Positions 1-7,558 of a stretch of DNA of 9,235 nt are shown piece by piece. Source of the DNA: Oscillospiraceae bacterium (lineage in GTDB: Bacteria; Bacillota; Clostridia; Oscillospirales; Ruminococcaceae); the NCBI GenBank assembly GCA_016302655.1, contig JAEDNF010000049.1, positions 1 to 9,235 on the forward strand, given 5' to 3'. Position 1 is the first letter of the stretch. Every line of letters begins with the position of its first letter. The notes beneath the pieces are model-generated. The model saw only the letters and a program-made list of their open reading frames with translations, was not told the DNA's origin and did not search any database. The position numbers and the translations under genes were made by a program.

Positions 1-283
1 AATGCGTGCAGGCGATAACAGCGGCAAGAAGGTAGTGGATGAGTATCTTAACTATCTGGGCTGCGGCCTTACAAATGTTGTCAACACATTCCAGCCGGAA
101 ATGCTGCTCATCGGCGGCGGAATCTGCAAGGAGGGCGACTATCTCACAAAGCCTCTCGAGGAGTATATAAAGCGTGAGAGCTACTGTATAAATCCCGACC
201 GTTCTACAGTTCTCGGTATCTGCAAGCTCGGCAACGACGCAGGTATTGTCGGTGCGGCAAACCTGTACAGACTTAAGGACTAA
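1..283 (+). CDS. glk: ROK-family glucokinase, C-terminal part (gene starts before the window)
   Basis: This is the last 93 codons of a sugar kinase that would phosphorylate glucose with ATP to glucose 6-phosphate in the cytoplasm. The visible part matches the C-terminal half of ROK kinases. A helix with GLTNVVNTFQPEMLLIGGG (visible residues about 22-40) resembles the family's segment of the form LANLxNxLNPExIxLGGG, and the tail with LGNDAGIVGAANL (about 76-88) is the typical ROK ending. The ATP-binding N-terminus and the zinc-binding ROK signature lie outside the window, so the substrate cannot be read directly. The ATG at base 2 is almost certainly an internal methionine, because a complete ROK kinase has about 300-320 residues. 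The stop is TAA at 281-283. Another ROK sugar kinase or a ROK regulator is possible, but glucokinase fits best. The gene precedes murB by 65 bases. Confidence 0.85.
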   Translation, partial: MRAGDNSGKKVVDEYLNYLGCGLTNVVNTFQPEMLLIGGGICKEGDYLTKPLEEYIKRESYCINPDRSTVLGICKLGNDAGIVGAANLYRLKD

Positions 284-298
284 CGGCATACACCGGGG

Positions 299-334
299 AA
301 GTTTATTTGCGGAATATCCGAAAAAAATAAATTT
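299..334 (+). other. Imperfect two-part hairpin just upstream of the murB ribosome binding site
   Basis: AAGTTTATTT (299-308) can pair with AAATAAATTT (325-334), with one G-U pair. Inside it, CGGA (310-313) pairs with TCCG (317-320) around the loop ATA. No T-run follows, so this does not look like an intrinsic terminator for the upstream kinase gene. The structure ends two bases before the murB Shine-Dalgarno sequence. It could be an RNA processing or stability element. The outer arm is AT-only apart from the G-U pair, so it is weak, and its function is unknown. Confidence 0.35.
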
Positions 335-336
335 AC

Positions 337-351
337 AAGGAGTTTGCTTTG
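337..351 (+). promoter_or_regulatory. Ribosome binding site and TTG start of murB
   Basis: AAGGAG at 337-342 lies six bases before TTG at 349-351. No ATG or GTG occurs at a usable distance from this strong Shine-Dalgarno sequence. The next in-frame methionines are at residues 20 and 24, inside the conserved N-terminal region. The TTG start is therefore the best choice. Confidence 0.85.
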
Positions 352-1254
352 AACGATTACGGCATATTGATTAACGCCGCAGAAAAGTACGGTGCGGCTG
401 TACTGATGAATGAGCCTATGAAGAGCCACACTTCTTTTTGCATAGGCGGACCGTGCGATATAATGATAAAGATAAACTGCGAGGCTCTGCTGTGCGAGTT
501 GATTAAGCTGTGCAGGGAGAACTCGGTTAAATATTATGTTATCGGCAGAGGAAGCAATATACTTGTCAGCGATGAAGGACTCAGGGGTGCGGTACTGCTT
601 ATCGGCAAGGACTTCGGCTCGGTACGGGTAAAGGGCGATATAATAGAGTGCGAGGCAGGAGCGTCACTTGCGGCGGTATGTAATGTTGCACTTGAAAACA
701 GCCTTACCGGTCTTGAATTTGCTTACGGTATTCCCGGTTCTGTCGGAGGCGCAGTATTTATGAATGCAGGCGCTTACGGCGGCGAGATGAAGGATGTGCT
801 GGTATCCTGCAGATATATCGACGAAAACGGCAGGATAAAAGAACTGCCGCTTGAAAAGATGGAACTGTCGTACAGGCACAGCTTTTTCTCGGAGCGTGAG
901 CTTTGTATAACATCGGTAAAAATGAAGCTTCAAAAGGGCGAACGGGATAAGATAAAAGACCGTATGGATACGCTGATGGAGCGCAGAAGAGACAAACAGC
1001 CGCTTGAGTATCCGAGCGCAGGGAGTACCTTCAAGCGTCCCGAGGGAGATTTTGCCGCAAGGCTTATCGAGGTGTGCGGCCTGAAAGGCACATCCTGCGG
1101 CGGAGCAGAGGTCAGCACAAAGCACAGCGGCTTTGTAATAAACAAAGGCAATGCGACCTTTAAGGATGTTATGGGCGTAGTTGATACGGTAAAACAGAAA
1201 GTCAAGGAGCAGACAGGCGTAACGCTTGAATGCGAAGTTCTTATAATGGAGTAG
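349..1254 (+). CDS. murB: UDP-N-acetylenolpyruvoylglucosamine reductase (MurB)
   Basis: MurB is a cytoplasmic FAD enzyme that uses NADPH to reduce UDP-GlcNAc-enolpyruvate to UDP-N-acetylmuramate, the second committed step of peptidoglycan synthesis. The 301-residue length is normal for the Bacillus-type (type II) family. Visible motifs in order are the FAD-binding GRGSNILVSDEGL (66-78), the glycine-rich GIPGSVGGAVFMNAGAYGG (127-145), SYRHSFF (174-180) with the substrate-binding arginine, AGSTFKRP (224-231) with the presumed catalytic serine 226, HSGFVINKGNAT (259-270), and the C-terminal LECEV with the presumed catalytic glutamate near 296. All key residues appear present. Translation starts at a TTG supported by a strong ribosome binding site. 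The gene is 42 bases ahead of rapZ and probably heads the murB-rapZ-whiA-dnaE operon, either with its own promoter, which I cannot place, or by read-through from the kinase gene. Confidence 0.96.
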   Translation: MNDYGILINAAEKYGAAVLMNEPMKSHTSFCIGGPCDIMIKINCEALLCELIKLCRENSVKYYVIGRGSNILVSDEGLRGAVLLIGKDFGSVRVKGDIIECEAGASLAAVCNVALENSLTGLEFAYGIPGSVGGAVFMNAGAYGGEMKDVLVSCRYIDENGRIKELPLEKMELSYRHSFFSERELCITSVKMKLQKGERDKIKDRMDTLMERRRDKQPLEYPSAGSTFKRPEGDFAARLIEVCGLKGTSCGGAEVSTKHSGFVINKGNATFKDVMGVVDTVKQKVKEQTGVTLECEVLIME

Positions 1255-1296
1255 AGAGAATAAGAAAGATAAGCGGTGCAGGGAAAGGAAACGATA

Positions 1297-2163
1297 ATGA
1301 AGACCGAATTTGTTATTGTTACGGGAATTTCGGGAGCAGGTAAATCCTGCGCAGTAAATGTTATGGAGGATATAGGCTATTTCTGTATTGATAATATGCC
1401 GCCTCAGCTGATACCGAAATTTGCCGAAATATGCGAAGAAAATGAGGATATCTCAAAGGTCGCTATCGTAACGGATATACGAGGCGGCACGCTGTTTCTG
1501 CATCTGAGCGAGACTATCGACGAGCTTAAAGCAAGAGGTCTTGACACTAAGCTTATGTTTGTCGATGCAAATCATCATGTGATAAAACAGCGCTATAAGG
1601 AGACCCGCCGCCGTCATCCGCTTTTTGATGCGGCAAACGGTGATATCGACAAGGCGATAGACGCCGAAAAGGAGATACTTGAGCCGCTTCGTGAAAATGC
1701 GGATTATTACATTGATACCAGCCTTATGTCTACTTCAACGCTCAAGGAAAATGTGCTTAATATTTTCCTTGATACACCGTCTGACAGTATGACTATCAGC
1801 TGTATCTCATTCGGCTTTAAGTACGGCGTTCCCAACGAAGCCGACCTTGTCTTTGATGTGCGCTGTCTGCCTAATCCTTACTACATACCCGAACTAAAAG
1901 CAAAAACGGGGCTTGACAAGGAAGTAAGAGATTATGTTATGAGCTTTGACAGCTCTAAAACATTGCAGACAAAGCTGTTTGACCTGATAGATTTTCTTAT
2001 TCCGCAGTATCTGCACGAGGGAAAGAGCCAGCTTGTCATTGCTTTTGGCTGTACGGGCGGAAAACACCGCAGCGTAACTTTTGCCGAAATCACCTGCGAG
2101 CATCTCAGCAAAAATCATCTTAAAGCAAGAGTATTGCACAGAGATATAAAAAAGGATAAATAA
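1297..2163 (+). CDS. rapZ: RapZ/YvcJ-family nucleotide-binding P-loop protein
   Basis: In Escherichia coli RapZ senses glucosamine 6-phosphate and delivers the small RNA GlmZ to RNase E. The Bacillus relative YvcJ hydrolyses nucleotides and affects competence, and its molecular role in Firmicutes is less clear. This 288-residue protein has the family's full length. The Walker A motif GISGAGKS is at 10-17, followed by GYFCIDNMPPQLIP (27-40) and the basic segment RYKETRRRHPL (99-109). The C-terminal domain carries SFGFKYGVPNEADLVFDVR (171-189), LPNPYYIPEL (191-200) and GCTGGKHRSV (251-260). An in-frame GTG exists at 1276, but AAAGGA at 1284-1289 sits seven bases before the ATG at 1297, which begins the typical MKTEFVIVTG sequence, so that start is chosen. 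The last residues are lysine-rich. The gene lies between murB and whiA, consistent with a link between cell-wall amino-sugar supply and division. The yvcK/glmR gene, a frequent partner, does not follow it. Confidence 0.95.
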   Translation: MKTEFVIVTGISGAGKSCAVNVMEDIGYFCIDNMPPQLIPKFAEICEENEDISKVAIVTDIRGGTLFLHLSETIDELKARGLDTKLMFVDANHHVIKQRYKETRRRHPLFDAANGDIDKAIDAEKEILEPLRENADYYIDTSLMSTSTLKENVLNIFLDTPSDSMTISCISFGFKYGVPNEADLVFDVRCLPNPYYIPELKAKTGLDKEVRDYVMSFDSSKTLQTKLFDLIDFLIPQYLHEGKSQLVIAFGCTGGKHRSVTFAEITCEHLSKNHLKARVLHRDIKKDK

Positions 2164-2193
2164 AGGCAAACTGAGGGTACTAAGGAGAGATTT

Positions 2194-3057
2194 ATGTCTT
2201 TTGCCGCCGATGTAAAAAATGAACTGTGCAAGGCGGAGCACAGTAAAAAACAGCTTGAGCTTCTTGCCAAAGGTGCGGCATTTGCTATGACGGAAGACGG
2301 CGACGGCTGTTTTTTTAATACCGAAAATAAAAAAGCCGCCCGGTGCATTGCCGACGCTTTTGACTGCATCGGTGAAGAAAATGCGGTCAGCGAAAGCAGT
2401 TTCAGAGGCAGAACGCTTTACACGGTAAGCCTTGCGGATAAAAGCTATGCATATCCCGTTCCCGACTGCTCTGACGATGAAGCGTTCGGCGTATATTTAA
2501 GAGGCGTGTTCCTTGTGTGCGGACTTGTTGCAAATCCCGAAAAAGGCTATCAGCTTGAGCTTTTCCTCCATGACGAAGAGAAATGCAGGCTACTGCTCTC
2601 GATGATAGAGGAGCACGGTATGGTCGCAAAGCTGTCTTCACGCAGAGGAAGCAGTTTCCTTTACATAAAAGAGAGCGAAAAGATATCCGATATGCTGACC
2701 TTTATGGGCGCTATGATGCAGGCAATGGAGATAATGAATGTCAAGATATATAAAGAAGTACGCAACAATGTCAACCGCAGTGTAAACTGCGAAGCGGCAA
2801 ACCTTGACAAGACAATTGCGGCGGCGCAGAAGCAGGCGGATGATATACGATATATATTCGAGCATAAAGGGGAGAGCTATCTTCCCGATGAGCTTTTACA
2901 GGTGGCAAAGATAAGGCTTACAGCGCTTGAGCTGTCGCTGAGCGACATAGGAAAGATGCTTGAGCCGCCTATAAGCAGAAGCGGTGTAAATCACAGGCTG
3001 AAGAAGATTTCGCTTATAGCCGATACACTAAGAGGAAAAGAGAAAACAGGAGATTGA
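2194..3057 (+). CDS. whiA: DNA-binding protein WhiA (sporulation/division regulator family)
   Basis: WhiA is a conserved Gram-positive DNA-binding protein that joins a catalytically dead LAGLIDADG homing-endonuclease fold to a C-terminal helix-turn-helix. In Streptomyces it activates sporulation septation genes with WhiB, and in Bacillus it affects cell division and chromosome segregation. The 287-residue product begins MSFAADVKNEL, the standard family start. The LAGLIDADG-like segment YLRGVFLVCGLVANPEKGY is at 101-119. The conserved linker NNVNRSVNCEAANLDKTIAAAQKQ occupies 191-214. The helix-turn-helix LSLSDIGKMLEPPISRSGVNHRLKKI covers about 247-272. AAGGAG at 2183-2187 and flanking bases precede the ATG at a normal distance. 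It starts 30 bases after rapZ and ends four bases before the dnaE start codon, so translational coupling to dnaE is likely. Confidence 0.95.
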   Translation: MSFAADVKNELCKAEHSKKQLELLAKGAAFAMTEDGDGCFFNTENKKAARCIADAFDCIGEENAVSESSFRGRTLYTVSLADKSYAYPVPDCSDDEAFGVYLRGVFLVCGLVANPEKGYQLELFLHDEEKCRLLLSMIEEHGMVAKLSSRRGSSFLYIKESEKISDMLTFMGAMMQAMEIMNVKIYKEVRNNVNRSVNCEAANLDKTIAAAQKQADDIRYIFEHKGESYLPDELLQVAKIRLTALELSLSDIGKMLEPPISRSGVNHRLKKISLIADTLRGKEKTGD

Positions 3058-3061
3058 GAAA

Positions 3062-6000
3062 GTGAGCGGATTTGTCCATTTGCACGTTCATACCGAATAC
3101 AGCCTTCTTGACGGTGCCTGCCGTATAAGAGGGCTTGTTCGTCGTGTTAAGGAAATGGGACAGACCGCTGTTGCGATAACCGATCACGGCGTAATGTACG
3201 GCTGTATCGACTTCTATAATGAGTGCCTTGAAAACGGCATAAAGCCGATTATCGGGTGCGAGGTTTATGTTGCGCCGAGAGGACACGCCGACAAAGCGAC
3301 TAAAGATGATATGCGGCCGCATCATCTCATACTGCTGTGCAAGGATAATGAGGGCTATAAAAATCTGTCGGAGCTTGTAACCCTCGGTTACACCGAAGGT
3401 TTTTACAATAAGCCCAGAGTGGATAAGCAGCAGCTGAGAGAACATTCAAAAGGGCTTATCTGCCTTTCTGCCTGCCTTGCGGGCGAACTGCCCCGACTTT
3501 TGCTTGACGGCAGATACTCCGAAGCTCTTGGCGTTATCCGTGAATATAAGAGCATTTTCGGCGATGAGAATTATTATATAGAGCTTCAGGATCACGGCAT
3601 AAAGGAGCAGAAAAGGATACTTCCTTACCTTATCCGTGCGGCAAAAGAGACAGATACGCAAATAGTTGCTACCAATGACGCCCATTACTGCGAGAAGAGC
3701 GACAGCTATGTTCAGCGTGTGCTGACCTGTATTGCAACAAACACCACGCTGTCCGATAACAGCGGTATGCAGTTTCCGACCGATGAATTCTATCTGAAAA
3801 CCGAAGAAGAGATGAAAGAGCTGAGCTTTCCAAAGCAGGCATACGACAATACCGCCGAAATCGCCTCAAGGTGCAATGTATCTTTCACATTCGGTCATAC
3901 CATACTGCCTTATTTTAAGGCGGAAGGGTATGAGAACAACTATATCTACTTTGAAAAGCAGATAAGGGAAGGTCTTGTAAAGCGTTACGGTGATCCCGTA
4001 CCCGAAAAAATAGTTCAGCGTGCCGAATACGAAATGTCGGTAATAAGCAAGATGGGATTTGTCGATTATTTCCTGATTGTTGCCGATTTTATCGGCTATG
4101 CAAAGCGAAACGGCATTGCCGTAGGTCCCGGCAGAGGCTCGGGAGCAGGAAGCGTCTGTGCGTACTGTCTCGGAATAACGGATATCGATCCGATAAGATT
4201 TGATTTGCTGTTTGAAAGGTTTCTCAATCCCGAAAGGGTAAGTATGCCCGATTTTGATATAGACTTCTGCTATATCAGACGGCAGGAGGTAATAGATTAT
4301 GTCGTAAGAAAATACGGCAGGGATCATGTGGCGCAGATCATCACCTTCGGTACTATGGCGGCAAGGGGAGCTATCCGTGACGCAGGCAGAGCTATGGGAC
4401 TGCCGTATTCAAAGGTGGACAGCGTTGCGAAGCTGATACCGATGAGTCTTCACTCAACCATAGAAGGCGCACTGAAAAGCGAAAAGGAACTTGTGAAGCT
4501 TGCTTCATCGGATAATGAGGTCAGCCGTCTTATAGAAACGGCTATGAAGATTGAAGGTATGGTAAGAAATACTTCCATACACGCCGCAGGTATAGTAATA
4601 ACAAGAGATTCTGTGTCTGATTATGTTCCGCTGTACAAAAACGGCGAGGGCGAAGTTATGACGCAGTACACGATGACCACTATAGAGCGTCTGGGACTGC
4701 TGAAGATGGATTTTCTCGGACTGCGCTATCTCACGGTCATACAGGACTGCTGTAAGCTGATACAAAGAAATGATCCCGATTTTGATATAGAAAAGATCCC
4801 CGAGGATGACAAAGCGGTATACGATATGATGTCAAACGGCGGAACGCTCGGAATATTCCAGTTTGAAAGTGCAGGAATGACTTCTTTGCTTTCACGGATG
4901 AAGCCGTGCTCAATAGAAGACCTTACTGCCGCACTGTCGCTGTACCGTCCGGGCCCGATGGATTCAATACCGCAATATCTTGAAAACCGCCGTCATCCCG
5001 AAAAGATACGCTACAAGCACCCGCTTTTAAAGGATATACTTGATGTCACTTACGGATGTATAGTGTATCAGGAGCAGGTAATGACAATATGCAGAGTGCT
5101 TGCAGGCTATTCTTACGGCAGGGCTGATATTGTCCGCAGGGCGATGGCAAAGAAAAAGCAGAGCGTGATGGTCGAAGAGCGAGAGGTATTTGTATCGGGT
5201 GCGGCTAAAAACGGCATTGACGCAGATACCGCAAATGAAATATTCGACGATATGGTAGGCTTTGCAAGCTATGCCTTCAATAAATCGCATGCGGCGGCAT
5301 ATTCGGTACTGGCGTACCGTACCGCATATCTCAGATGCCATTATTATAAAGAATATATGGTGGCATTGCTTACAAGCGTTATAGGTTCGGGAGGAAAAAC
5401 AGCAGAATATATCGGAGATCTGGGCATTCACGGGCTTAAGCTGCTGCCACCGAATGTAAACCGCAGTGAGATCGGCTTTTCCTGCGAGGACAGCGGTATC
5501 CGCTTCGGTATGCTTGCAATAAGGAATATCGGCGCAAATATGATATCCGATATCATAGCCGAGCGTGAAAAGCGTCCGTTTACTTCTCTCTATGATTTTT
5601 GCAGTCGGATGTCGGATAAGAATATAAACAAAAGAGCTATTGAGGCTCTTATTAAAAGCGGCGCTCTTGACGGACTGGGCAACAACCGCAAAGAGATGAT
5701 GATGTCGTATGAGCTGATGATGGACTCTCTTTCACGGTCAAATGAGCTTGAAGGACAGCTCAGCCTTTTCTCCGAAGATGACGCTCCCGGCGAATACCCG
5801 ATAAAGCCTGAGGAAGAATATTCAAAAGCACAGCTTCTCTCAATGGAAAGGGAGATGCTCGGTATATATATTTCGGGACACCCTGCCGACGCATATTATA
5901 AAGCTGCTCTTAACAGCGGAGGTATGACGGTAGGCAGATTGCTCAGTGAGTGCAAGGATAAGCAGAGCGTAAAAGTTACCGCTTTGCTTGCGTCAAAGCG

Positions 6001-6442
6001 TGTCCATGTCACTAAGCAGAACAAGACCATGTGTTTTGCCGTTATAGAGGATATGAGCGGCGAGATAGAGTGCCTTATATTCGCAAGCACCTATGAGCTG
6101 TTTGCCGAGCTTCTAGAAACGGGAAAGATACTGTGCTTTGAGGGCAATATATCCTGCGAGGATGACAATGAGCCGAAACTGCTCGTAAATCGGATATCGG
6201 TTCCCGAACCTGTTTCGGAAGACAAAACGCTGTATATCAGATTTTCGGGAAGAAGCGACAGCAGGATACCTGCGGTAAAACAATTGTTAAAAAAGAACAA
6301 GGGCAGTACCGTCACTAAGATATGCTTTGACGATACAAGGGAAACCGTAGTGCTTCCGCCGTCGCTTTCGGTAGATCTGAACAGTGATTTTGTACAAAAA
6401 ATCACCGGGATATGCGGTAAAAACAATATTATTATCAAATAA
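3062..6442 (+). CDS. dnaE: DNA polymerase III alpha subunit (DnaE, PHP domain-containing)
   Basis: This is a C-family replicative polymerase of 1126 residues, a normal DnaE length. Clostridia usually also carry PolC, with DnaE extending RNA primers or sharing lagging-strand synthesis. The PHP domain (1 to about 270) starts HLHVH (6-10) and keeps TDHG (40-43), E67, H87/H88, C138 and NDAH (205-208), so its metal site appears intact. The palm has GPGRGSGAGSV (355-365), the catalytic PDFDID with D397 and D399 (aligned by motif to E. coli D401 and D403), and MDFLGL with the third aspartate D550. YRPGPMD (628-634) and FNKSHAAAYS (739-748) follow. A helix-hairpin-helix around IRNIG (820-824) precedes QLSLF (899-903), a textbook beta-clamp binding peptide. 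An OB fold begins near 968. It starts with GTG, eight bases after AGGAGA (3048-3053) and four bases after the whiA stop. No intrinsic terminator is visible behind it. Confidence 0.97.
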   Translation: MSGFVHLHVHTEYSLLDGACRIRGLVRRVKEMGQTAVAITDHGVMYGCIDFYNECLENGIKPIIGCEVYVAPRGHADKATKDDMRPHHLILLCKDNEGYKNLSELVTLGYTEGFYNKPRVDKQQLREHSKGLICLSACLAGELPRLLLDGRYSEALGVIREYKSIFGDENYYIELQDHGIKEQKRILPYLIRAAKETDTQIVATNDAHYCEKSDSYVQRVLTCIATNTTLSDNSGMQFPTDEFYLKTEEEMKELSFPKQAYDNTAEIASRCNVSFTFGHTILPYFKAEGYENNYIYFEKQIREGLVKRYGDPVPEKIVQRAEYEMSVISKMGFVDYFLIVADFIGYAKRNGIAVGPGRGSGAGSVCAYCLGITDIDPIRFDLLFERFLNPERVSMPDFDIDFCYIRRQEVIDYVVRKYGRDHVAQIITFGTMAARGAIRDAGRAMGLPYSKVDSVAKLIPMSLHSTIEGALKSEKELVKLASSDNEVSRLIETAMKIEGMVRNTSIHAAGIVITRDSVSDYVPLYKNGEGEVMTQYTMTTIERLGLLKMDFLGLRYLTVIQDCCKLIQRNDPDFDIEKIPEDDKAVYDMMSNGGTLGIFQFESAGMTSLLSRMKPCSIEDLTAALSLYRPGPMDSIPQYLENRRHPEKIRYKHPLLKDILDVTYGCIVYQEQVMTICRVLAGYSYGRADIVRRAMAKKKQSVMVEEREVFVSGAAKNGIDADTANEIFDDMVGFASYAFNKSHAAAYSVLAYRTAYLRCHYYKEYMVALLTSVIGSGGKTAEYIGDLGIHGLKLLPPNVNRSEIGFSCEDSGIRFGMLAIRNIGANMISDIIAEREKRPFTSLYDFCSRMSDKNINKRAIEALIKSGALDGLGNNRKEMMMSYELMMDSLSRSNELEGQLSLFSEDDAPGEYPIKPEEEYSKAQLLSMEREMLGIYISGHPADAYYKAALNSGGMTVGRLLSECKDKQSVKVTALLASKRVHVTKQNKTMCFAVIEDMSGEIECLIFASTYELFAELLETGKILCFEGNISCEDDNEPKLLVNRISVPEPVSEDKTLYIRFSGRSDSRIPAVKQLLKKNKGSTVTKICFDDTRETVVLPPSLSVDLNSDFVQKITGICGKNNIIIK

Positions 6443-6465
6443 GTCGAAAAAATGAATTTTCCCCC

Positions 6466-6494
6466 TTGACTAAATTGCATTTTAGGAGTAAACT
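6466..6494 (+). promoter_or_regulatory. Sigma-A type promoter for pfkA
   Basis: The -35 hexamer TTGACT (6466-6471) and -10 hexamer TAAACT (6489-6494) are separated by exactly 17 bases. They match the consensus at five and four of six positions. Transcription should begin near 6501, giving a leader of about 50 bases before the pfkA start. It lies in the gap after dnaE, where the upstream operon lacks a terminator, so pfkA may receive both its own transcripts and read-through. Confidence 0.75.
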
Positions 6495-6515
6495 AAGATG
6501 TGTGTAAATAATCTA

Positions 6516-6537
6516 TGAGGGCAACCTCAAAGGAAGG
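6516..6537 (+). promoter_or_regulatory. GCAA-tetraloop hairpin abutting the pfkA ribosome binding site
   Basis: TGAGG (6516-6520) pairs perfectly with CCTCA (6525-6529) around GCAA, a GNRA tetraloop. The purine-rich AAGGAAGG (6530-6537) follows at once and is the Shine-Dalgarno sequence. It gives a 12-base spacing to the ATG at 6550, rather long, but the ATG at 6538 directly touches it and is too close. The hairpin could hold the ribosome binding site open or protect the short leader. Its function is inferred. Confidence 0.55.
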
Positions 6538-6549
6538 ATGTACGATATT

Positions 6550-7509
6550 ATGAAAAAGATTGGCGTTTTAACAAGCGGCGGCGATGCGCCGGGAATGAAT
6601 GCGGTTATCCGTGCGGTAACAAGAGCAGCTATTGCTAAGGGCATGGAAGTCGTAGGCGTTCGCAGAGGATATAACGGTCTTATCAACGGTGATATTATTC
6701 CTCTTGACGCAAGAAGCGTATCCGATATAATTCAGAGAGGCGGCACGATGCTTTACACAGCAAGATGTGCTGAGTTCAGATATGAAGAAGGTCTTCAGAA
6801 GGCAAAGAAGACCTGCGAAGAAAACGGTATTGAAGGTCTTGTTGTAGTAGGCGGCGACGGTTCGTTCAGAGGTGCCGCAGATCTTTCCGCAAGAGGAATA
6901 CTCAGCATAGGCGTTCCCGGTACTATCGACAACGATATCTCTATGACAGAGTACACTATCGGTTATGACACCGCTATGAATACCGTTGTAGATATGGTTG
7001 ACAAACTGCGTGATACAGCTCAGTCACACGACAGATGCTCTGTTGTTGAAGTTATGGGCAGAAATGCAGGATATATCGCACTCAACGCAGGTATCGCCTG
7101 CGGCGCAACATACATCATCACTAAGGAAGAACCCTTCACAATAAACGATGTTATCAGCAAGATAATCGAAGGACAGAAGAGCGGCAAGCACCACTTCATC
7201 GTTATCGTTGCAGAGGGCATCGGCGGTTCTGAGCAGATTGCAAAGGAAATTGAGCAGGCAACAGGCGTTGAGAGCCGTGCTACTATCCTCGGTCATGTTC
7301 AGAGAGGCGGCAGTCCTACGGTTCAGGACAGAGTAGCGGCAAGCCAGCTGGGCTATTATGCCGTTGATCTGCTGTCAAAGGGCATAGGCAACCGTGTTGT
7401 AGGTCTTCAGAAAAATGAAGTTGTAGACTATGATATTCAGGAAGCTCTCAGAATGAAGAAGGAATTCCCTCATCATCTCTATGAGATCGCTAATGAGATA
7501 AGCTTCTGA
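6550..7509 (+). CDS. pfkA: ATP-dependent 6-phosphofructokinase
   Basis: PfkA phosphorylates fructose 6-phosphate to fructose 1,6-bisphosphate, the committed step of glycolysis, as a cytoplasmic homotetramer. From the ATG at 6550 the protein has 319 residues, the usual bacterial length, and starts MKKIGVLTSGGDAPGMN. An in-frame ATG at 6538 would add MYDI, which the family does not have, and it overlaps the ribosome binding site. Residue numbers agree with E. coli PfkA: GGDG at 101-104, PGTIDND at 123-129 with the catalytic aspartate D127, MGR at 169-171, and HVQRGGSP at 249-256. Glycines at 104 and 124 indicate ATP rather than pyrophosphate as donor, since pyrophosphate enzymes carry Asp and Lys there. 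It has its own promoter. Proximity of dnaE and pfkA is also seen in Bacillus, where accD and accA intervene and pyk follows. Neither accDA nor pyk is present beside it here. Confidence 0.97.
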   Translation: MKKIGVLTSGGDAPGMNAVIRAVTRAAIAKGMEVVGVRRGYNGLINGDIIPLDARSVSDIIQRGGTMLYTARCAEFRYEEGLQKAKKTCEENGIEGLVVVGGDGSFRGAADLSARGILSIGVPGTIDNDISMTEYTIGYDTAMNTVVDMVDKLRDTAQSHDRCSVVEVMGRNAGYIALNAGIACGATYIITKEEPFTINDVISKIIEGQKSGKHHFIVIVAEGIGGSEQIAKEIEQATGVESRATILGHVQRGGSPTVQDRVAASQLGYYAVDLLSKGIGNRVVGLQKNEVVDYDIQEALRMKKEFPHHLYEIANEISF

Positions 7510-7518
7510 TTTTAGTAA

Positions 7519-7538
7519 ATAACGGATACTTCCGTTAT
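7519..7538 (+). other. Perfect 8-bp hairpin behind pfkA, possibly a weak 3' end
   Basis: ATAACGGA (7519-7526) and TCCGTTAT (7531-7538) form a perfect stem around TACT. The following bases are A-rich rather than T-rich on the + strand, so it is not a standard intrinsic terminator. It may protect the 3' end of the pfkA transcript. Its right arm overlaps the proposed -35 element of the next promoter. Confidence 0.4.
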
Positions 7539-7558
7539 ATAAAAAATTGCCTTATAAG
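7530..7558 (+). promoter_or_regulatory. Probable promoter of the THF riboswitch-folT-proC unit
   Basis: TTCCGT (7530-7535) and TATAAG (7553-7558) are 17 bases apart. The -10 is good (five of six) and the -35 is poor (TT start only, plus weak matches). The predicted start near 7565 falls exactly at the 5' edge of the riboswitch aptamer, which supports the call independently. Confidence 0.5.

Noticed and set aside
664..1205. Long open frames on the minus strand inside murB
   Set aside because: They lie wholly within a well-supported gene, lack ribosome binding sites and resemble no family; they are by-products of codon use.
1276..1296. GTG start for rapZ seven codons upstream
   Set aside because: The AAAGGA at 1284-1289 lies inside that extension and fits the ATG at 1297, where family homology begins.
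2194..3057. Active LAGLIDADG homing endonuclease or intein-derived mobile gene
   Set aside because: The fold is part of WhiA, the acidic catalytic residues of the motif are not kept, and the gene is in its conserved context with a helix-turn-helix C-terminus.
3014..5431. Several minus-strand open frames of 66-153 codons opposite dnaE
   Set aside because: Their compositions are rich in Cys, His, Tyr and Ile as expected from antisense reading of this gene; no family motifs are visible.
6443..6461. Possible terminator GAAAA-AATGAA-TTTTC after dnaE, sharing GTCGAAAAA with the window end
   Set aside because: The stem is only five mostly A-T pairs and is followed by C's; a shared 9-mer is expected by chance in 9 kb.
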